NCBI RefSeq assembly: GCF_003340495.1 | Contig: NZ_QASA01000001.1 | Span: 5,022,001 to 5,086,000, forward strand | DNA from: Adhaeribacter pallidiroseus | Lineage (GTDB): Bacteria; Bacteroidota; Bacteroidia; Cytophagales; Hymenobacteraceae | Direction: 5' to 3' | DNA length: 64,000 bases | Part shown: one piece after another, positions 10,166 to 18,905 of the stretch | How positions within the stretch are numbered: position 1 is the stretch's first letter | How the letters are laid out: each line of letters opens with the position of its first letter | The notes under the pieces: model-generated | Databases searched by the model: none | Told to the model about the DNA's origin: nothing | Seen by the model: the letters and a program-made list of their open reading frames with translations, nothing else | Translations under genes and position numbers: made by a program

Positions 10166-11632
10166 ATGAAAAAATTAAATATATTATTACTGGCGGTGCT
10201 ATTAGCGGCCGGTTCCGGCTGTAAAGATTACCTGGACGAAGAAACCAACGGGGCTTTATTAGGTGCCGAAGCCTTAAGTACGCAGCAAGGTTTGGAAGCG
10301 GCTTTAACCGGCGCGTACAAAGGCTGGCAAAATACCTGGGGCACCGGTTTTGTGCACGCTACGGCCATTGCGGCCACCATGGGCGGCGACGATGTAACCA
10401 CGCATAAAGCCAGTAACAAATCTGATTTCCGGGAGTTCGACCAGTTTAACGTACCGGCTACCAACCAAAGAACCCAGGCCTTATACAGTGGCTGTTACAA
10501 AGCCATTCAGGGAGCCAACAACGTAATCGCGAATTATAAAAACACCTCCGGCGACGCCAATACCATTAACACCATTGCCGGCGAAGCCCACTTTATCCGG
10601 GCGGTATCGTATTACTGGCTTACGCGCCTTTACGGCAGCATTCCGCTGATTACGCAGGCCGAATTCTCGAATAAGTTGTTAACCATTGGCAAAACCGCGC
10701 CCGCCGACGTGTATAAGTTAATAGAAGCCGATTTGCTGGAAGCCGAAAAGCTGGTTCCGGACACCAAACGCGATCCGGGCCGGCCGAACAAAGGAACCGT
10801 TAAAGCTTACTTAGCCGATGTGTACCTCACCGAAGCAGGTTATCCGTTAAAGCAAACCGAAAAATACGCCCTGGCCGCGGCTAAAGCTAAAGAAGTAATC
10901 GATAATAAAGCCACGTACGGTTTCGATTTACTGCCTACCTACGCCGCTGTTTTCGAGAACGATCCGGCTAAAAATGGTACCGCCGAAACCGTTTTTCAAA
11001 TTTCTACTAACCAGGGCAACGGTTCTACTACCAACGCGAATTACGGCTGGTCGGCCATGCCGGGCGAGGAAACCGGTTGGGATGATTACTTCGCCGAAAT
11101 CAACTTTTTTAACAATTTCCCGGCGGGTCCCCGCAAAGACGCCACTTTCCGGACTACTTTTAAGAAAACCGATGGCACCACCATTTCGTGGGAACAAAGC
11201 CAGACCCAGCACCCGTATTACCAGAAGTATTACATTAAAGGCGAGGTTAAAAACTGGGCTTCGTCGGTACCGGAATCCATGATGCGCTACGCCCACGTGC
11301 TCACCATTTACGCCGAAGCCCAAGCCCGCGCCACTGGTAACCCCGACGAACTAGCCTATACTTCTATTAACGCCATCCGGACCCGGGCCGGCTTGGAGCC
11401 TTTACAAGGCTTATCCGGACCGGATTTTGCGGCGGCCGTGGTGCAGGAACGCGCCTGGGAATTTGCCGCCGAAAGAACCCGCTGGTTTGATTTAGTGCGC
11501 CTGGAAATGGTAGAAACCGCTAACGCGAGTAAAAATGCCAACGATTTACAACCGATTGGGGGCATTGCCAAAGAAGATTATACCTTCCCGCTGCCATTCT
11601 CCGAAACTTCGGTTAATCCTAACTTAAAATAA
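10166..11632 (+). CDS. RagB/SusD-family nutrient-uptake lipoprotein
   Basis: This 488-aa lipoprotein is the surface partner of the SusC directly upstream (21 bp gap). The signal MKKLNILLLAVLLAAGSGC ends in a lipobox cysteine, and the mature protein starts KDYLDEE, as is typical. Family marks include HFIRAVSYYWLTRLYGSIPL, an internal YLTEAGYPL segment, and the C-terminal ERAWEFAAERTRWFDLVRL near residues 432-450. It belongs to the RagB/SusD branch, unlike the first SusD in this window. A hairpin with a T tract follows at 11665-11711. Confidence 0.95.
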   Translation: MKKLNILLLAVLLAAGSGCKDYLDEETNGALLGAEALSTQQGLEAALTGAYKGWQNTWGTGFVHATAIAATMGGDDVTTHKASNKSDFREFDQFNVPATNQRTQALYSGCYKAIQGANNVIANYKNTSGDANTINTIAGEAHFIRAVSYYWLTRLYGSIPLITQAEFSNKLLTIGKTAPADVYKLIEADLLEAEKLVPDTKRDPGRPNKGTVKAYLADVYLTEAGYPLKQTEKYALAAAKAKEVIDNKATYGFDLLPTYAAVFENDPAKNGTAETVFQISTNQGNGSTTNANYGWSAMPGEETGWDDYFAEINFFNNFPAGPRKDATFRTTFKKTDGTTISWEQSQTQHPYYQKYYIKGEVKNWASSVPESMMRYAHVLTIYAEAQARATGNPDELAYTSINAIRTRAGLEPLQGLSGPDFAAAVVQERAWEFAAERTRWFDLVRLEMVETANASKNANDLQPIGGIAKEDYTFPLPFSETSVNPNLK

Positions 11633-11664
11633 TTTTAAGTTTTTAACTGATTATTTTAAAAAAG

Positions 11665-11711
11665 CATAGCTATCTTACTAGGTTAAAACCCGAACCGGTA
11701 GCTATGTTTTT
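11665..11711 (+). terminator. Terminator after the second susD
   Basis: CATAGCTA (11665-11672) pairs with TAGCTATG (11699-11706) and is followed directly by TTTTT. It separates susD from the GH140 gene, which may therefore have its own start of transcription or rely on read-through. Confidence 0.65.
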
Positions 11712-11736
11712 CTAATTTTTACGCTCCTCTTTAACC

Positions 11737-13194
11737 ATGAAGCAAACTTTTTTACTTATTACTTTTTTAATTTGTTTAGTGCCCACTATTCTCCGGGCGC
11801 AAATAAAAGTAAGTGCCGATAAGAAATATTTAACGACCAAGGATGGCAAACCTTTCTTCTGGCTGGGCGATACCGATTGGGAATTATTTCACCGGCTTAC
11901 CCGCGAAGAAGCCGAACAATTGCTGGATATCCGGAAACAACAAGGTTTTAACGTAATCCAAGCCGTAGCTTTGGCCGAGTTTAATGGCGTGCGCGAACCC
12001 AACCGCTACGGCGATACGCCCTTACTAAACAACGACCCAACCAAGCTGGCCATTACCCCCGGCTCCGACCCGAACAACACCGAACAATACGATTACTGGG
12101 ATAACGTAGATTTTGTAATTAAAAAAGCCGCCGAGAAAGGCCTGTACATTGGCTTGCTGCCCACCTGGGGCGATAAAGTAACTCCTAAATGGGGCGATGG
12201 CCCGGTCATTTTTAATCCGGAAAATGCCGAAGCATACGCTACTACCCTGGCCAACCGGTATAAAAACCAATGGAATATTATCTGGATTTTGGGCGGCGAC
12301 CGGCCGGCCAAATACAAATCCGATCGCGAAGGAGAAATGAAAGATTACGACCAGGTACCCGTTTGGCGGGCTATGGCCAAAGGCATAGAAAGCGTAATGG
12401 GGAAAGAGGTTTTCATTACTTATCACCCCTCCGGTGGTCCTAATTCTACTTCGCAGCAAATTCACCAGGAAGATTGGCTGGACATGAACGCGTTTCAATC
12501 GGGCCACGGTTCCCGCGAAGCCAAAGCCTGGGATTACGTTACCCGCGATTTAGCGCTTACTCCTAAAAAACCTACCCTGGACATGGAACCTTGTTACGAA
12601 GACCATCCGGTAAATCCCTGGGATGGTAAATGGACTAGGGCCCGCGGTTATTTTACGGCTTATGATGTACGCGCGCGCATTTACCGCGGTGTTTTTGCCG
12701 GGGCTGGCGGCGTTACTTACGGGCACCACAGTATCTGGCAATTCCTAAACCCGAAACTGTACAAAACCATTAACGTCGGCGATACTTTGGTAACCTGGCA
12801 ACAAGCTATGAAAGCGCCGGCGGCTGGGCAAATGCAATTTTTAAAAAATTTGATGTTATCACGGCCTTATTCATCCCGTGTAATGGATCAAAGCTTAATT
12901 GTTTCGGATAAAGGCAACACGTACGTAGATATAATAACAGCTACCCGCGACGAGCAAGGCGCTTACGCCCTGGTATATTTACCGCAGAACAAACCCGTAA
13001 CGGTTGACTTGGCTAAAATTTCCGGCAAAGAAAAAGCTGTTTGGTGGTACGACCCCCGGACCGGCAATGCCACCAAAGGCAAAAACGTAAGCACTACTGG
13101 TAATCAAAGGTTCACGCCCCCTACTACTGGCAAAGACTGGGTGCTGGTAATCGACGATGCTTCTAAAAAATTTAAAATGCCGGGTAAGTTGTAA
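11737..13194 (+). CDS. GH140-type glycoside hydrolase (DUF4038, apiosidase-like) with collagen-binding-like C-terminal domain
   Basis: The product has 485 aa and a signal peptide (MKQTFLLITFLICLVPTILRAQ). The catalytic TIM-barrel domain carries the DUF4038 hallmarks FFWLGDTDWELFHRLTREEA (41-60) and GFNVIQAVAL. The likely catalytic acids are D188 in ILGGDRP and E284 in LDMEPCYED. From memory these correspond to the catalytic pair of Bacteroides BT_1012, a GH140 enzyme releasing apiose-linked side chains of rhamnogalacturonan-II. The last 90 residues (VWWYDPRTG, DWVLVIDD) match the putative collagen-binding domain that usually ends these proteins. It probably works in the periplasm on material imported by the preceding SusC-SusD pair. 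Confidence 0.88.
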   Translation: MKQTFLLITFLICLVPTILRAQIKVSADKKYLTTKDGKPFFWLGDTDWELFHRLTREEAEQLLDIRKQQGFNVIQAVALAEFNGVREPNRYGDTPLLNNDPTKLAITPGSDPNNTEQYDYWDNVDFVIKKAAEKGLYIGLLPTWGDKVTPKWGDGPVIFNPENAEAYATTLANRYKNQWNIIWILGGDRPAKYKSDREGEMKDYDQVPVWRAMAKGIESVMGKEVFITYHPSGGPNSTSQQIHQEDWLDMNAFQSGHGSREAKAWDYVTRDLALTPKKPTLDMEPCYEDHPVNPWDGKWTRARGYFTAYDVRARIYRGVFAGAGGVTYGHHSIWQFLNPKLYKTINVGDTLVTWQQAMKAPAAGQMQFLKNLMLSRPYSSRVMDQSLIVSDKGNTYVDIITATRDEQGAYALVYLPQNKPVTVDLAKISGKEKAVWWYDPRTGNATKGKNVSTTGNQRFTPPTTGKDWVLVIDDASKKFKMPGKL

Positions 13195-13266
13195 TCCCAA
13201 TTATTATTTAAAGGAAGGTACAAACCTGTTTTTTTAAATTTTCAAGTTTTTGATTGCCTTTAAACC

Positions 13267-13295
13267 TCCCCTACTCCTCTAACAGGGGACTTTTT
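13267..13295 (+). terminator. Weak terminator after the GH140 gene
   Basis: TCCCCT (13267-13272) pairs with AGGGGA (13284-13289), followed by a T5 run at 13291-13295. The stem is only 6 bp. Confidence 0.4.
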
Positions 13296-13361
13296 ACCTG
13301 AGTTTAATAATTAAAAATACTATCCGAATAGGGCAAAGGGGGAATAAATATAAATTTTTTT

Positions 13362-13392
13362 TGTTAACCATGCAACAGATAATATGCTATCG
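13362..13392 (+). promoter_or_regulatory. Degenerate ECF-type promoter motif
   Basis: TGTTAACCAT (13362-13371) is separated by exactly 13 nt from TGCTATCG (13385-13392). The first half matches the -35-like block of the four better motifs at 34318-45614 and the spacing is the same, but the second half deviates from TACTAAT. It lies 236 nt upstream of the mutarotase-like/PQQ-dehydrogenase operon. Confidence 0.25.
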
Positions 13393-13466
13393 TAAAAGAT
13401 AACAGTAGAATGTTTTGTTGTTTAAAAGTAATTGATAATAGCTTTTACGAAAAGAACAGCTGCATT

Positions 13467-13567
13467 ACCTTCCCTGTTTTCAGGAAAGGTGCTTTTGAGG
13501 CAAAAGGGTGAATCCCACAGCAATGAAAACAATTAAATTATAGCATCAGTCCGGCCAGAGGCCTCCT
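13467..13567 (+). promoter_or_regulatory. Structured leader with several hairpins upstream of the PQQ-dehydrogenase operon
   Basis: The stretch can fold into successive small hairpins: ACCTTCCCTG/CAGGAAAGGT (13467-13490), CTTTT-GAGGC-AAAAG (about 13492-13506), GGG-TGAAT-CCC (about 13506-13516) and GGCC-AGA-GGCC (about 13553-13563). The pieces AAAAGGGTGAATCCCACAG and CAGTCCGGCCAGAGGCC look loosely like parts of a cobalamin riboswitch, but the diagnostic core is incomplete. I record it as a possible regulatory leader, not as an identified riboswitch. Confidence 0.25.
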
Positions 13568-13627
13568 AAATAGTTAGAAACGAGCACAGCTACTCGCACC
13601 AGCAACAGAAAAACAAACCAGTAAATC

Positions 13628-14620
13628 ATGAAGAAATTATTTTTTACCATCTGCATTCTTTTCAGTTTAACCAGTGCCATGTGGGTAGTCGATTTCCCGC
13701 AGGCTGAGATAAAAAGCGAATCGGTGAAAGCAAAACTGTATTTGCCCGATGCCCAGCAAGGCTTTTACCAGGGTACCCGGTTCGATTGGTCGGGCGTTAT
13801 TGCCAGCCTGGAATACCAGGGACACCAATACTTTAGCCAGTGGTTCGAAAAGTACGACCCCAAAGTGCACGAATCGGCTACCGGTCCCGTGGAAGAATTT
13901 ACCGTATTGGGTTACGACGAAGCTAAAGCAGGCGATACTTTTTTAAAAATTGGGGTAGGCGCCCTGCGCAAACCCGACGATTCCAAGTATTTCTTTGCCA
14001 AGTACTACGACATCGTGGACCCGGGCAAATGGACGGTAAACAAGAAAGCCGATCGAATTGAATTTACCCACGAACTCAAAGATGCCGCTGGTTATTCGTA
14101 TATCTACCGGAAAACGGTACGGCTAATAAAAGGAAAACCGCAATTGGTACTGGAACACAGTTTAAAAAACACTGGTAAAAAAGCTATTAGCACGAGCGTG
14201 TACAACCACAACTTTTTTACCATCGATAACGAACCTACCGGCCCCGGCATAGAAGTAAAATTTCCGTTTAACGTGCAGGCGGCCGGTAGCACCAGAGGCT
14301 TCGGCGATATGGTGCTGGCGGGCAATAACAAAATCACCTATACCCGACTATTAAACAAAGGCGAACAAGTATTTAGCAGCGGTTTAGAAGGTTTTGGCAC
14401 CACGGCCAAAGATTATGATTTCCGGATTGAGAACCGAAAGACCGGCGCCGGTGTTCGGATTACCAGCGATCAATCTATTCAGAAAATAGTTTACTGGGCT
14501 TGTTCCACCACTTCCTGCCCGGAACCTTACATCGCGGTAAATGCCGAACCTGGCCAGGAAGTTAAATGGAAAATCAACTATGACTTTTACACCTTTCCTA
14601 AAACGGCATCTACTAATTAA
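13628..14620 (+). CDS. Secreted galactose-mutarotase-fold protein (aldose-epimerase-like), unknown substrate
   Basis: The 330-aa product has a signal peptide (MKKLFFTICILFSLTSAM) and reads like a galactose-mutarotase-like beta-sandwich. It contains DWSGVIASLEYQGH, EFTVLGYDEA, HELKDAAGYSYIYRKTVRL, LVLEHSLKNTGKKAI, YNHNFFTID and a closing EVKWKINYDFY. The arrangement 'long beta blocks, NHNFF, YWACSTTSCPEPYIAV' resembles uncharacterised aldose-epimerase-superfamily proteins. I see no confirmed catalytic His/Glu set. The stop lies 3 nt before the start of the PQQ dehydrogenase, so the two are almost certainly cotranscribed. A mutarotase could supply the anomer that the dehydrogenase oxidises. Confidence 0.7.
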   Translation: MKKLFFTICILFSLTSAMWVVDFPQAEIKSESVKAKLYLPDAQQGFYQGTRFDWSGVIASLEYQGHQYFSQWFEKYDPKVHESATGPVEEFTVLGYDEAKAGDTFLKIGVGALRKPDDSKYFFAKYYDIVDPGKWTVNKKADRIEFTHELKDAAGYSYIYRKTVRLIKGKPQLVLEHSLKNTGKKAISTSVYNHNFFTIDNEPTGPGIEVKFPFNVQAAGSTRGFGDMVLAGNNKITYTRLLNKGEQVFSSGLEGFGTTAKDYDFRIENRKTGAGVRITSDQSIQKIVYWACSTTSCPEPYIAVNAEPGQEVKWKINYDFYTFPKTASTN

Positions 14621-14623
14621 TAC

Positions 14624-16858
14624 ATGAAATTCAGATTAAAATTCCTGGCAGGGGGTCTACTGATCCTGGGAAGCTGCGTGCCATCCGGGCCCGAAAAAAA
14701 CAAGACCAGCCTGCCCACCAATCAAGAAGATTGGCGTGCCTACGGCGGCAACAAAGCCGGCAACCGCTACTCGCCTTTAACCCAAATAAACACCGAGAAT
14801 GTAAAAAATTTAAAATTAGCCTGGTCTTACGATACCGGCGAAAATAAAAACCCCAACGAACGCGGCGGGGAGATCCAATGTCAACCTATTGTAGTAAATG
14901 GCATTTTGTATGGCACCACTCCCCGGTTAAAGCTTTTTGCTATCCGGGCCGCTACTGGTGAACAACTCTGGAAATTCGATCCGTTTGCGGATCCGAACAA
15001 AAAACCCCGGTTTCATGCCATTAGAGGAGTAGCCTATTGGGAAGACGGTACCGATAAACGCATTCTGTACTCGGCTGGGCCATATTTATACGCCATTAAT
15101 GCTTTAACTGGCGAAAAAGTAACCAGCTTTGGCGCCAACGGCGAAGTAGATTTGCACGAAGGCTTGGGCGATCGGGCAACGTTTGGCCACGATATCAAAG
15201 ATTTGTCCGTGGACATGACTACCCCCGGCGTAGTTTACAAAGATTTGCTTATTGTGGGTTCGCGGGTATCGGAATACGGCGATGCAGCACCCGGGTATAT
15301 TCGGGCTTTTAACACGCGCACGGGTAAACTGGAGTGGGTGTTTCATACTATTCCGCGGCCCGGCGAATACGGCTACGAGACCTGGCCCAAAGATGCGTAC
15401 CGCAACATGGGCGGCGCGAACGCCTGGAGTGGTTTAGTGGTCGACGAGAAACGTGGTATCGTATACACCGGTACGGGTTCGGCGGCCGTAGATTTTTACG
15501 GCGGTCCCCGCGCAGGGCAAAACTTATTTGCTAACTCGGTATTAGCTTTAAATGCCGAAACGGGCAAACGGGTCTGGCATTTTCAAACGCAGCACCACGA
15601 CCTCTGGGATCGCGATTTGCCCTGTCCGCCAAATTTAATGACGGTAAAACACAATGGTAAATTGGTAGATGCCGTAGTACAAGCCACCAAAGACGGCTTG
15701 ATTTTCGTTTTCGACCGGGATACCGGAAAGCCCTTGTTTCCCGTGAACGAAGTAGCGGTACCTACCTCGCCAGCCTTACCGGGTGAGCATCCCTCCCCTA
15801 CGCAACCCATACCTACTAAACCGGCCCCTTTTGCCCGGCAGGAACTCACCGTAGCCGACCTGACCGACCGCACCCCGCAAGCGCATGCTTACGTGTTAGA
15901 TCGGTTTCAGAACAGCTTGCGGGGCAGCAAATACATGCCCCCTAGTTTGGAAGGTTCTTTATTGTTTGGTTTTGGCGGCGGTGCCGAATGGGGCGGTAAT
16001 GCCGCCGATCCGGAAGGAATTTTGTACCAGAACTCCAACGAAATGCTGTGGTGGCTAAAAATGCGCGATATGCGCAATCAAGACAAAGGAGTAGTTTCAC
16101 GTGGAAAATCTCTTTTTAATAGCACTTGCGCGGTATGCCACGGCGTAGATGGCAAAGGCAGCGGGGGCGGCGACCAAGCCCAAGCGTACCCGGTATTAAC
16201 CGACGTGGGCAAACGCTTAACGCGGGAGCAAATTGCGGCTACTATTAGAACGGGTCGGGGCCGGATGCCCTCTTTCCAGCATATTCCGGAGCAAGACCGC
16301 GAAGCTATCATTAACTTTTTGTTAAATACCGAACAAAAAAATACGCCTACTGTAACGGCTTCGGCAGCTACTGATTTTCATAATGCGGGACAAAATTTAA
16401 AGGCCGGCGAAAACAGCGATTTCCCGTACGTGCCGCCCTTTCTAAATAATGGCTACACGCAATTCCGCGATCCGGACAATTACCCGGCCATTAAACCGCC
16501 CTGGGGTACCATGAACGCCATCGACTTAAACACCGGCGAATACCTCTGGCGGGTGCCGTTGGGCGAATACCCCGAACTTACGAAAAAAGGTGTGCCGCCC
16601 ACCGGCACCGAGAACCACGGCGGCCCTATTGTAACCGCCGGCGGCTTAGTTTTTATTGCCGCCACTTACGACGAAAAAATCCGGGCTTTTGATAAAAAAA
16701 CGGGCAAAGTAGTATGGGAATACCAGCTACCGGCCGGTGGCTTTGCTACGCCTATAACTTATATGGTAGATGGGAAACAATACATTGCTATTGCCGCCGG
16801 TGGTACGCGCTACCAACTAAGACCAGGCGGCACTTACGTAGCTTTTGCTTTGCCGTAA
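14624..16858 (+). CDS. PQQ-dependent sugar/alcohol dehydrogenase lipoprotein with inserted cytochrome c domain
   Basis: This quinoprotein has 744 aa. The lipoprotein signal is MKFRLKFLAGGLLILGSC, and the mature part has eight-bladed propeller motifs (DWRAYGGNKAGNRYSPLTQI, KLFAIRAATGEQLWKFD, SVLALNAETGKRVWHFQTQHHDLWDRDLP). A class I cytochrome c is inserted late in the propeller: C502AVCH506 binds haem, followed by a typical RMPSFQHIPEQDREAIINFL helix. The propeller then closes (GGLVFIAATYDEKIRAFDKKTG). Electrons from periplasmic oxidation of a sugar or polyol would pass from PQQ to haem to the respiratory chain. The order matches membrane-type glucose dehydrogenases of Bacteroidota. No PQQ biosynthesis genes are in the window. 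Confidence 0.9.
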   Translation: MKFRLKFLAGGLLILGSCVPSGPEKNKTSLPTNQEDWRAYGGNKAGNRYSPLTQINTENVKNLKLAWSYDTGENKNPNERGGEIQCQPIVVNGILYGTTPRLKLFAIRAATGEQLWKFDPFADPNKKPRFHAIRGVAYWEDGTDKRILYSAGPYLYAINALTGEKVTSFGANGEVDLHEGLGDRATFGHDIKDLSVDMTTPGVVYKDLLIVGSRVSEYGDAAPGYIRAFNTRTGKLEWVFHTIPRPGEYGYETWPKDAYRNMGGANAWSGLVVDEKRGIVYTGTGSAAVDFYGGPRAGQNLFANSVLALNAETGKRVWHFQTQHHDLWDRDLPCPPNLMTVKHNGKLVDAVVQATKDGLIFVFDRDTGKPLFPVNEVAVPTSPALPGEHPSPTQPIPTKPAPFARQELTVADLTDRTPQAHAYVLDRFQNSLRGSKYMPPSLEGSLLFGFGGGAEWGGNAADPEGILYQNSNEMLWWLKMRDMRNQDKGVVSRGKSLFNSTCAVCHGVDGKGSGGGDQAQAYPVLTDVGKRLTREQIAATIRTGRGRMPSFQHIPEQDREAIINFLLNTEQKNTPTVTASAATDFHNAGQNLKAGENSDFPYVPPFLNNGYTQFRDPDNYPAIKPPWGTMNAIDLNTGEYLWRVPLGEYPELTKKGVPPTGTENHGGPIVTAGGLVFIAATYDEKIRAFDKKTGKVVWEYQLPAGGFATPITYMVDGKQYIAIAAGGTRYQLRPGGTYVAFALP

Positions 16859-16885
16859 TGTATATACCTGTATAGCATGAAACTT

Positions 16886-16927
16886 AAAAAATAGCTGGGC
16901 AATTACAGCATGCCCCGCTATTTTTTT
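16886..16927. terminator. Bidirectional terminator between convergent genes
   Basis: AAAAAATAGC (16886-16895) pairs with GCTATTTTTT (16917-16926), and inner GGGC/GCCC extends the stem. It has A and T tracts on both sides and lies between the PQQ dehydrogenase (+) and the NTF2-like gene (-), so it can act on both strands. Confidence 0.7.
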
Positions 16928-16968
16928 AAAGATAACTCCAAGTACTAGCTGCCCTATTTTTTTAAATT

Positions 16969-17403
16969 TTAGGTTAGTTTCGTAGCTTGGCGGGCAATTA
17001 ATTTCCATTTTCCTTGTTGTTTTTGCCAAATAAGCAACACGGCTAGTTTGGTGCTAGCGGGGGTGCCGCCATTATTCGTTTTAGCCGAAAAGTTATGCCG
17101 CACAACAGCCGTATTACCGAGTACCTTTATGGTTTGATCGGTTACATCCATGGTCACGAAATCATTTTCGCCGCTGGCTAAAACGCTGATAAAAGTTGCC
17201 TTGTCTTCTAATTTGCCGTTCGAGTGGCCATAGGTTAAATCGGCGGAGGTAACCTGGTCCAGCACGGTTTTATTGCCGTCCAGCATGCCTTGCCGCAAAG
17301 TAGCTACCGCGGCAGCTACTTCTTTTTCATCTTTTGATTGTTGGGCCTGGGCAGCCAATGCCGTAATAAACAGAACTACAAACAAATAAAGTACTTTTTT
17401 CAT
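16969..17403 (-). CDS. Secreted NTF2-like (DUF4440-type) protein
   Basis: A small exported protein of about 144 aa. The frame can start at 17436, but ATG 17403 gives a clean signal peptide (MKKVLYLFVVLFITALAAQAQ). The mature part is an NTF2/SnoaL-like cone: EVAAAVATLRQGMLDGNKTVLDQV, LTYGHSNGKLEDKATFI, VVRHNFSAKT, LLIWQKQQGKWKLIARQATKL. Such proteins often bind small molecules or serve as unassigned periplasmic factors; no catalytic residues are evident. It stands alone and is convergent with the PQQ operon. Confidence 0.85.
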   Translation of the reverse strand: MKKVLYLFVVLFITALAAQAQQSKDEKEVAAAVATLRQGMLDGNKTVLDQVTSADLTYGHSNGKLEDKATFISVLASGENDFVTMDVTDQTIKVLGNTAVVRHNFSAKTNNGGTPASTKLAVLLIWQKQQGKWKLIARQATKLT

Positions 17404-18029
17404 GTTAGTAATAAGGTATAAATAAGTGAATATCAAACATACCGGTGATCAAACAGCCTTAAGAACTGCTAACCACTTAGTATCCTAAAAAGAACGAAAC
17501 CTTTAAGATATAAAGTTGCCGCGAGAAAGGCGATAGCTTATGTATAATTTTCTTGCTATGGCTGCGGGCACTATCAGCATATTGTTTTTAGCGCAATCAG
17601 TAGAACGCTGTTTCACAACTATTCTTATCGGCAAATCTGGTTTCTTAATTAGATCTTAGTTCAGGCACTATTCATTTTTTCAAATTTTAATGGTATTCAG
17701 GCGATTATTCGAGGCGGGTTAAAATAGTACAAACCAATGGGTAAATCACCAGGCACTTGGCAATAGCAACGTAAAACCCTATAACTCGGTGTAATCAGAA
17801 AAATTTAAAAAATTGCCATGGGCCTGATTTTTTTTGTGCTTTAACCCGCCTTTTTGCTACCAGCACCTACCTTCTTAAGCCGTTTCTGTTCAGATTTTTT
17901 TTGTAACACCAAGCTAACAACCTAGCTTTTAATTGCTTACTTTTAAATGAATGCTGGTTCCGGCTGAACGTAACTTCATTCTCCGGCAAACCAGCATACT
18001 ACTCGATTAAAGGCTAACCCGAAATAATC
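17404..18029. other. Gene-free region upstream of the AraC-type regulator
   Basis: No open frame is convincing. The only clear structure is a large inverted-repeat element at 17713-17855, listed separately. Confidence 0.5.
17713..17855 (+). repeat. 143-bp element with 11-bp inverted ends and a T tract
   Basis: GGCGGGTTAAA (17713-17723) is the exact reverse complement of TTTAACCCGCC (17840-17850), and TTTTT follows at 17851-17855. Inside, AATCAG (17793-17798) pairs with CTGATT (17824-17829). It may be a small non-coding RNA ending in a terminator, or a MITE-like remnant; the sequence alone does not decide. Confidence 0.4.
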
Positions 18030-18905
18030 ATGGAGCGAATAGCCAATATATTTGAGCCAAACACCTCTCCGGAAAATTTACTGATCCGGCAAATCTGGCG
18101 TATACAGGATGTGCAGGTAATTAACCGCACCGAAACCATTCTGCCCAAGGGAACGGCCGAAATTATTTTTAACTTTTCAGACAACATTGCTTCTTACCGC
18201 TCGAACGAGCAAAATGCTTTTAACTTGCCTAAATACTTTATCAATGGGGTTAATTTTACGCCTTACCATCTTTCCATCCGCAGCAAACAATATTTCTTAG
18301 GCATCCAATTTCATGTTTTTGCCCTGAAATTTATTTTTAACATTCCTACAACGGAATTTAGCGACCAGGTTCTGGATGGTTCTTTCGTTTGCAAATCGTT
18401 GCCTCTTTTATGGGAACAACTCGGTTCGGCGGCTTCTTTCCAGCAACAAGTTGCCATCATTCGGCATTGGCTGCGCGGTAAAATAGAAAATGGCCCGGTA
18501 CCGGATACCAACAATCGGATTATTAAACTACATACCGATCCGGAAATCATTCATTTATCGGTTCCGGAGTTAAGTGCGAAATACAACGTTACGCCCCGGC
18601 ATTTAAGTCGCTTGTGCAACGACTATCTGGGAATGTGCACCGAAGATTTGGTGCTTTATAAAAAATACTTATCGGCTTTGTACCAAATGCACCAGCCGCA
18701 TCCCTCTCTTACCGACATTACTTATCAATGTAACTTCTACGATCAAGCTCATTTTGCCAGAACATTTAAACTATTTACCGGTTTAACGCCGCGGCAATAC
18801 AAAAAAACCATGGGAGAACTGCCCGGTCATATTTTTAAAATTTCCGGAGAAAACAATATCCTCCAACCTCCGCAAAAACAACCCAATACGCTGCTCTATC
18901 ATTAA
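18030..18905 (+). CDS. AraC-family transcriptional regulator
   Basis: The product has 291 aa. The N-terminal half (about 1-150) resembles the DUF6597-type sensor seen in Bacteroidota AraC proteins (ILPKGTAEIIFNFSD near residue 38, FGIQFHVFALKFIF-like segment near 95). The C-terminal half is the double helix-turn-helix: LSVPELSAKYNVTPRHLSRLCNDYLG (about 176-201) and SLTDITYQCNFYDQAHFARTFKLFTGLTPRQYKK (about 229-262). It probably controls nearby genes such as the membrane protein and the cupins downstream, but that is only proximity. The effector is unknown. Confidence 0.9.
   Translation: MERIANIFEPNTSPENLLIRQIWRIQDVQVINRTETILPKGTAEIIFNFSDNIASYRSNEQNAFNLPKYFINGVNFTPYHLSIRSKQYFLGIQFHVFALKFIFNIPTTEFSDQVLDGSFVCKSLPLLWEQLGSAASFQQQVAIIRHWLRGKIENGPVPDTNNRIIKLHTDPEIIHLSVPELSAKYNVTPRHLSRLCNDYLGMCTEDLVLYKKYLSALYQMHQPHPSLTDITYQCNFYDQAHFARTFKLFTGLTPRQYKKTMGELPGHIFKISGENNILQPPQKQPNTLLYH

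Noticed and set aside
13488-13567. Cobalamin riboswitch upstream of the mutarotase-like gene
   Set aside because: Fragments such as AAAAGGG and CAGTCCGG..GGCC are suggestive, but the core with its conserved internal loop and the CCCGC-ACTGT block is missing, and the downstream genes are not typical targets.
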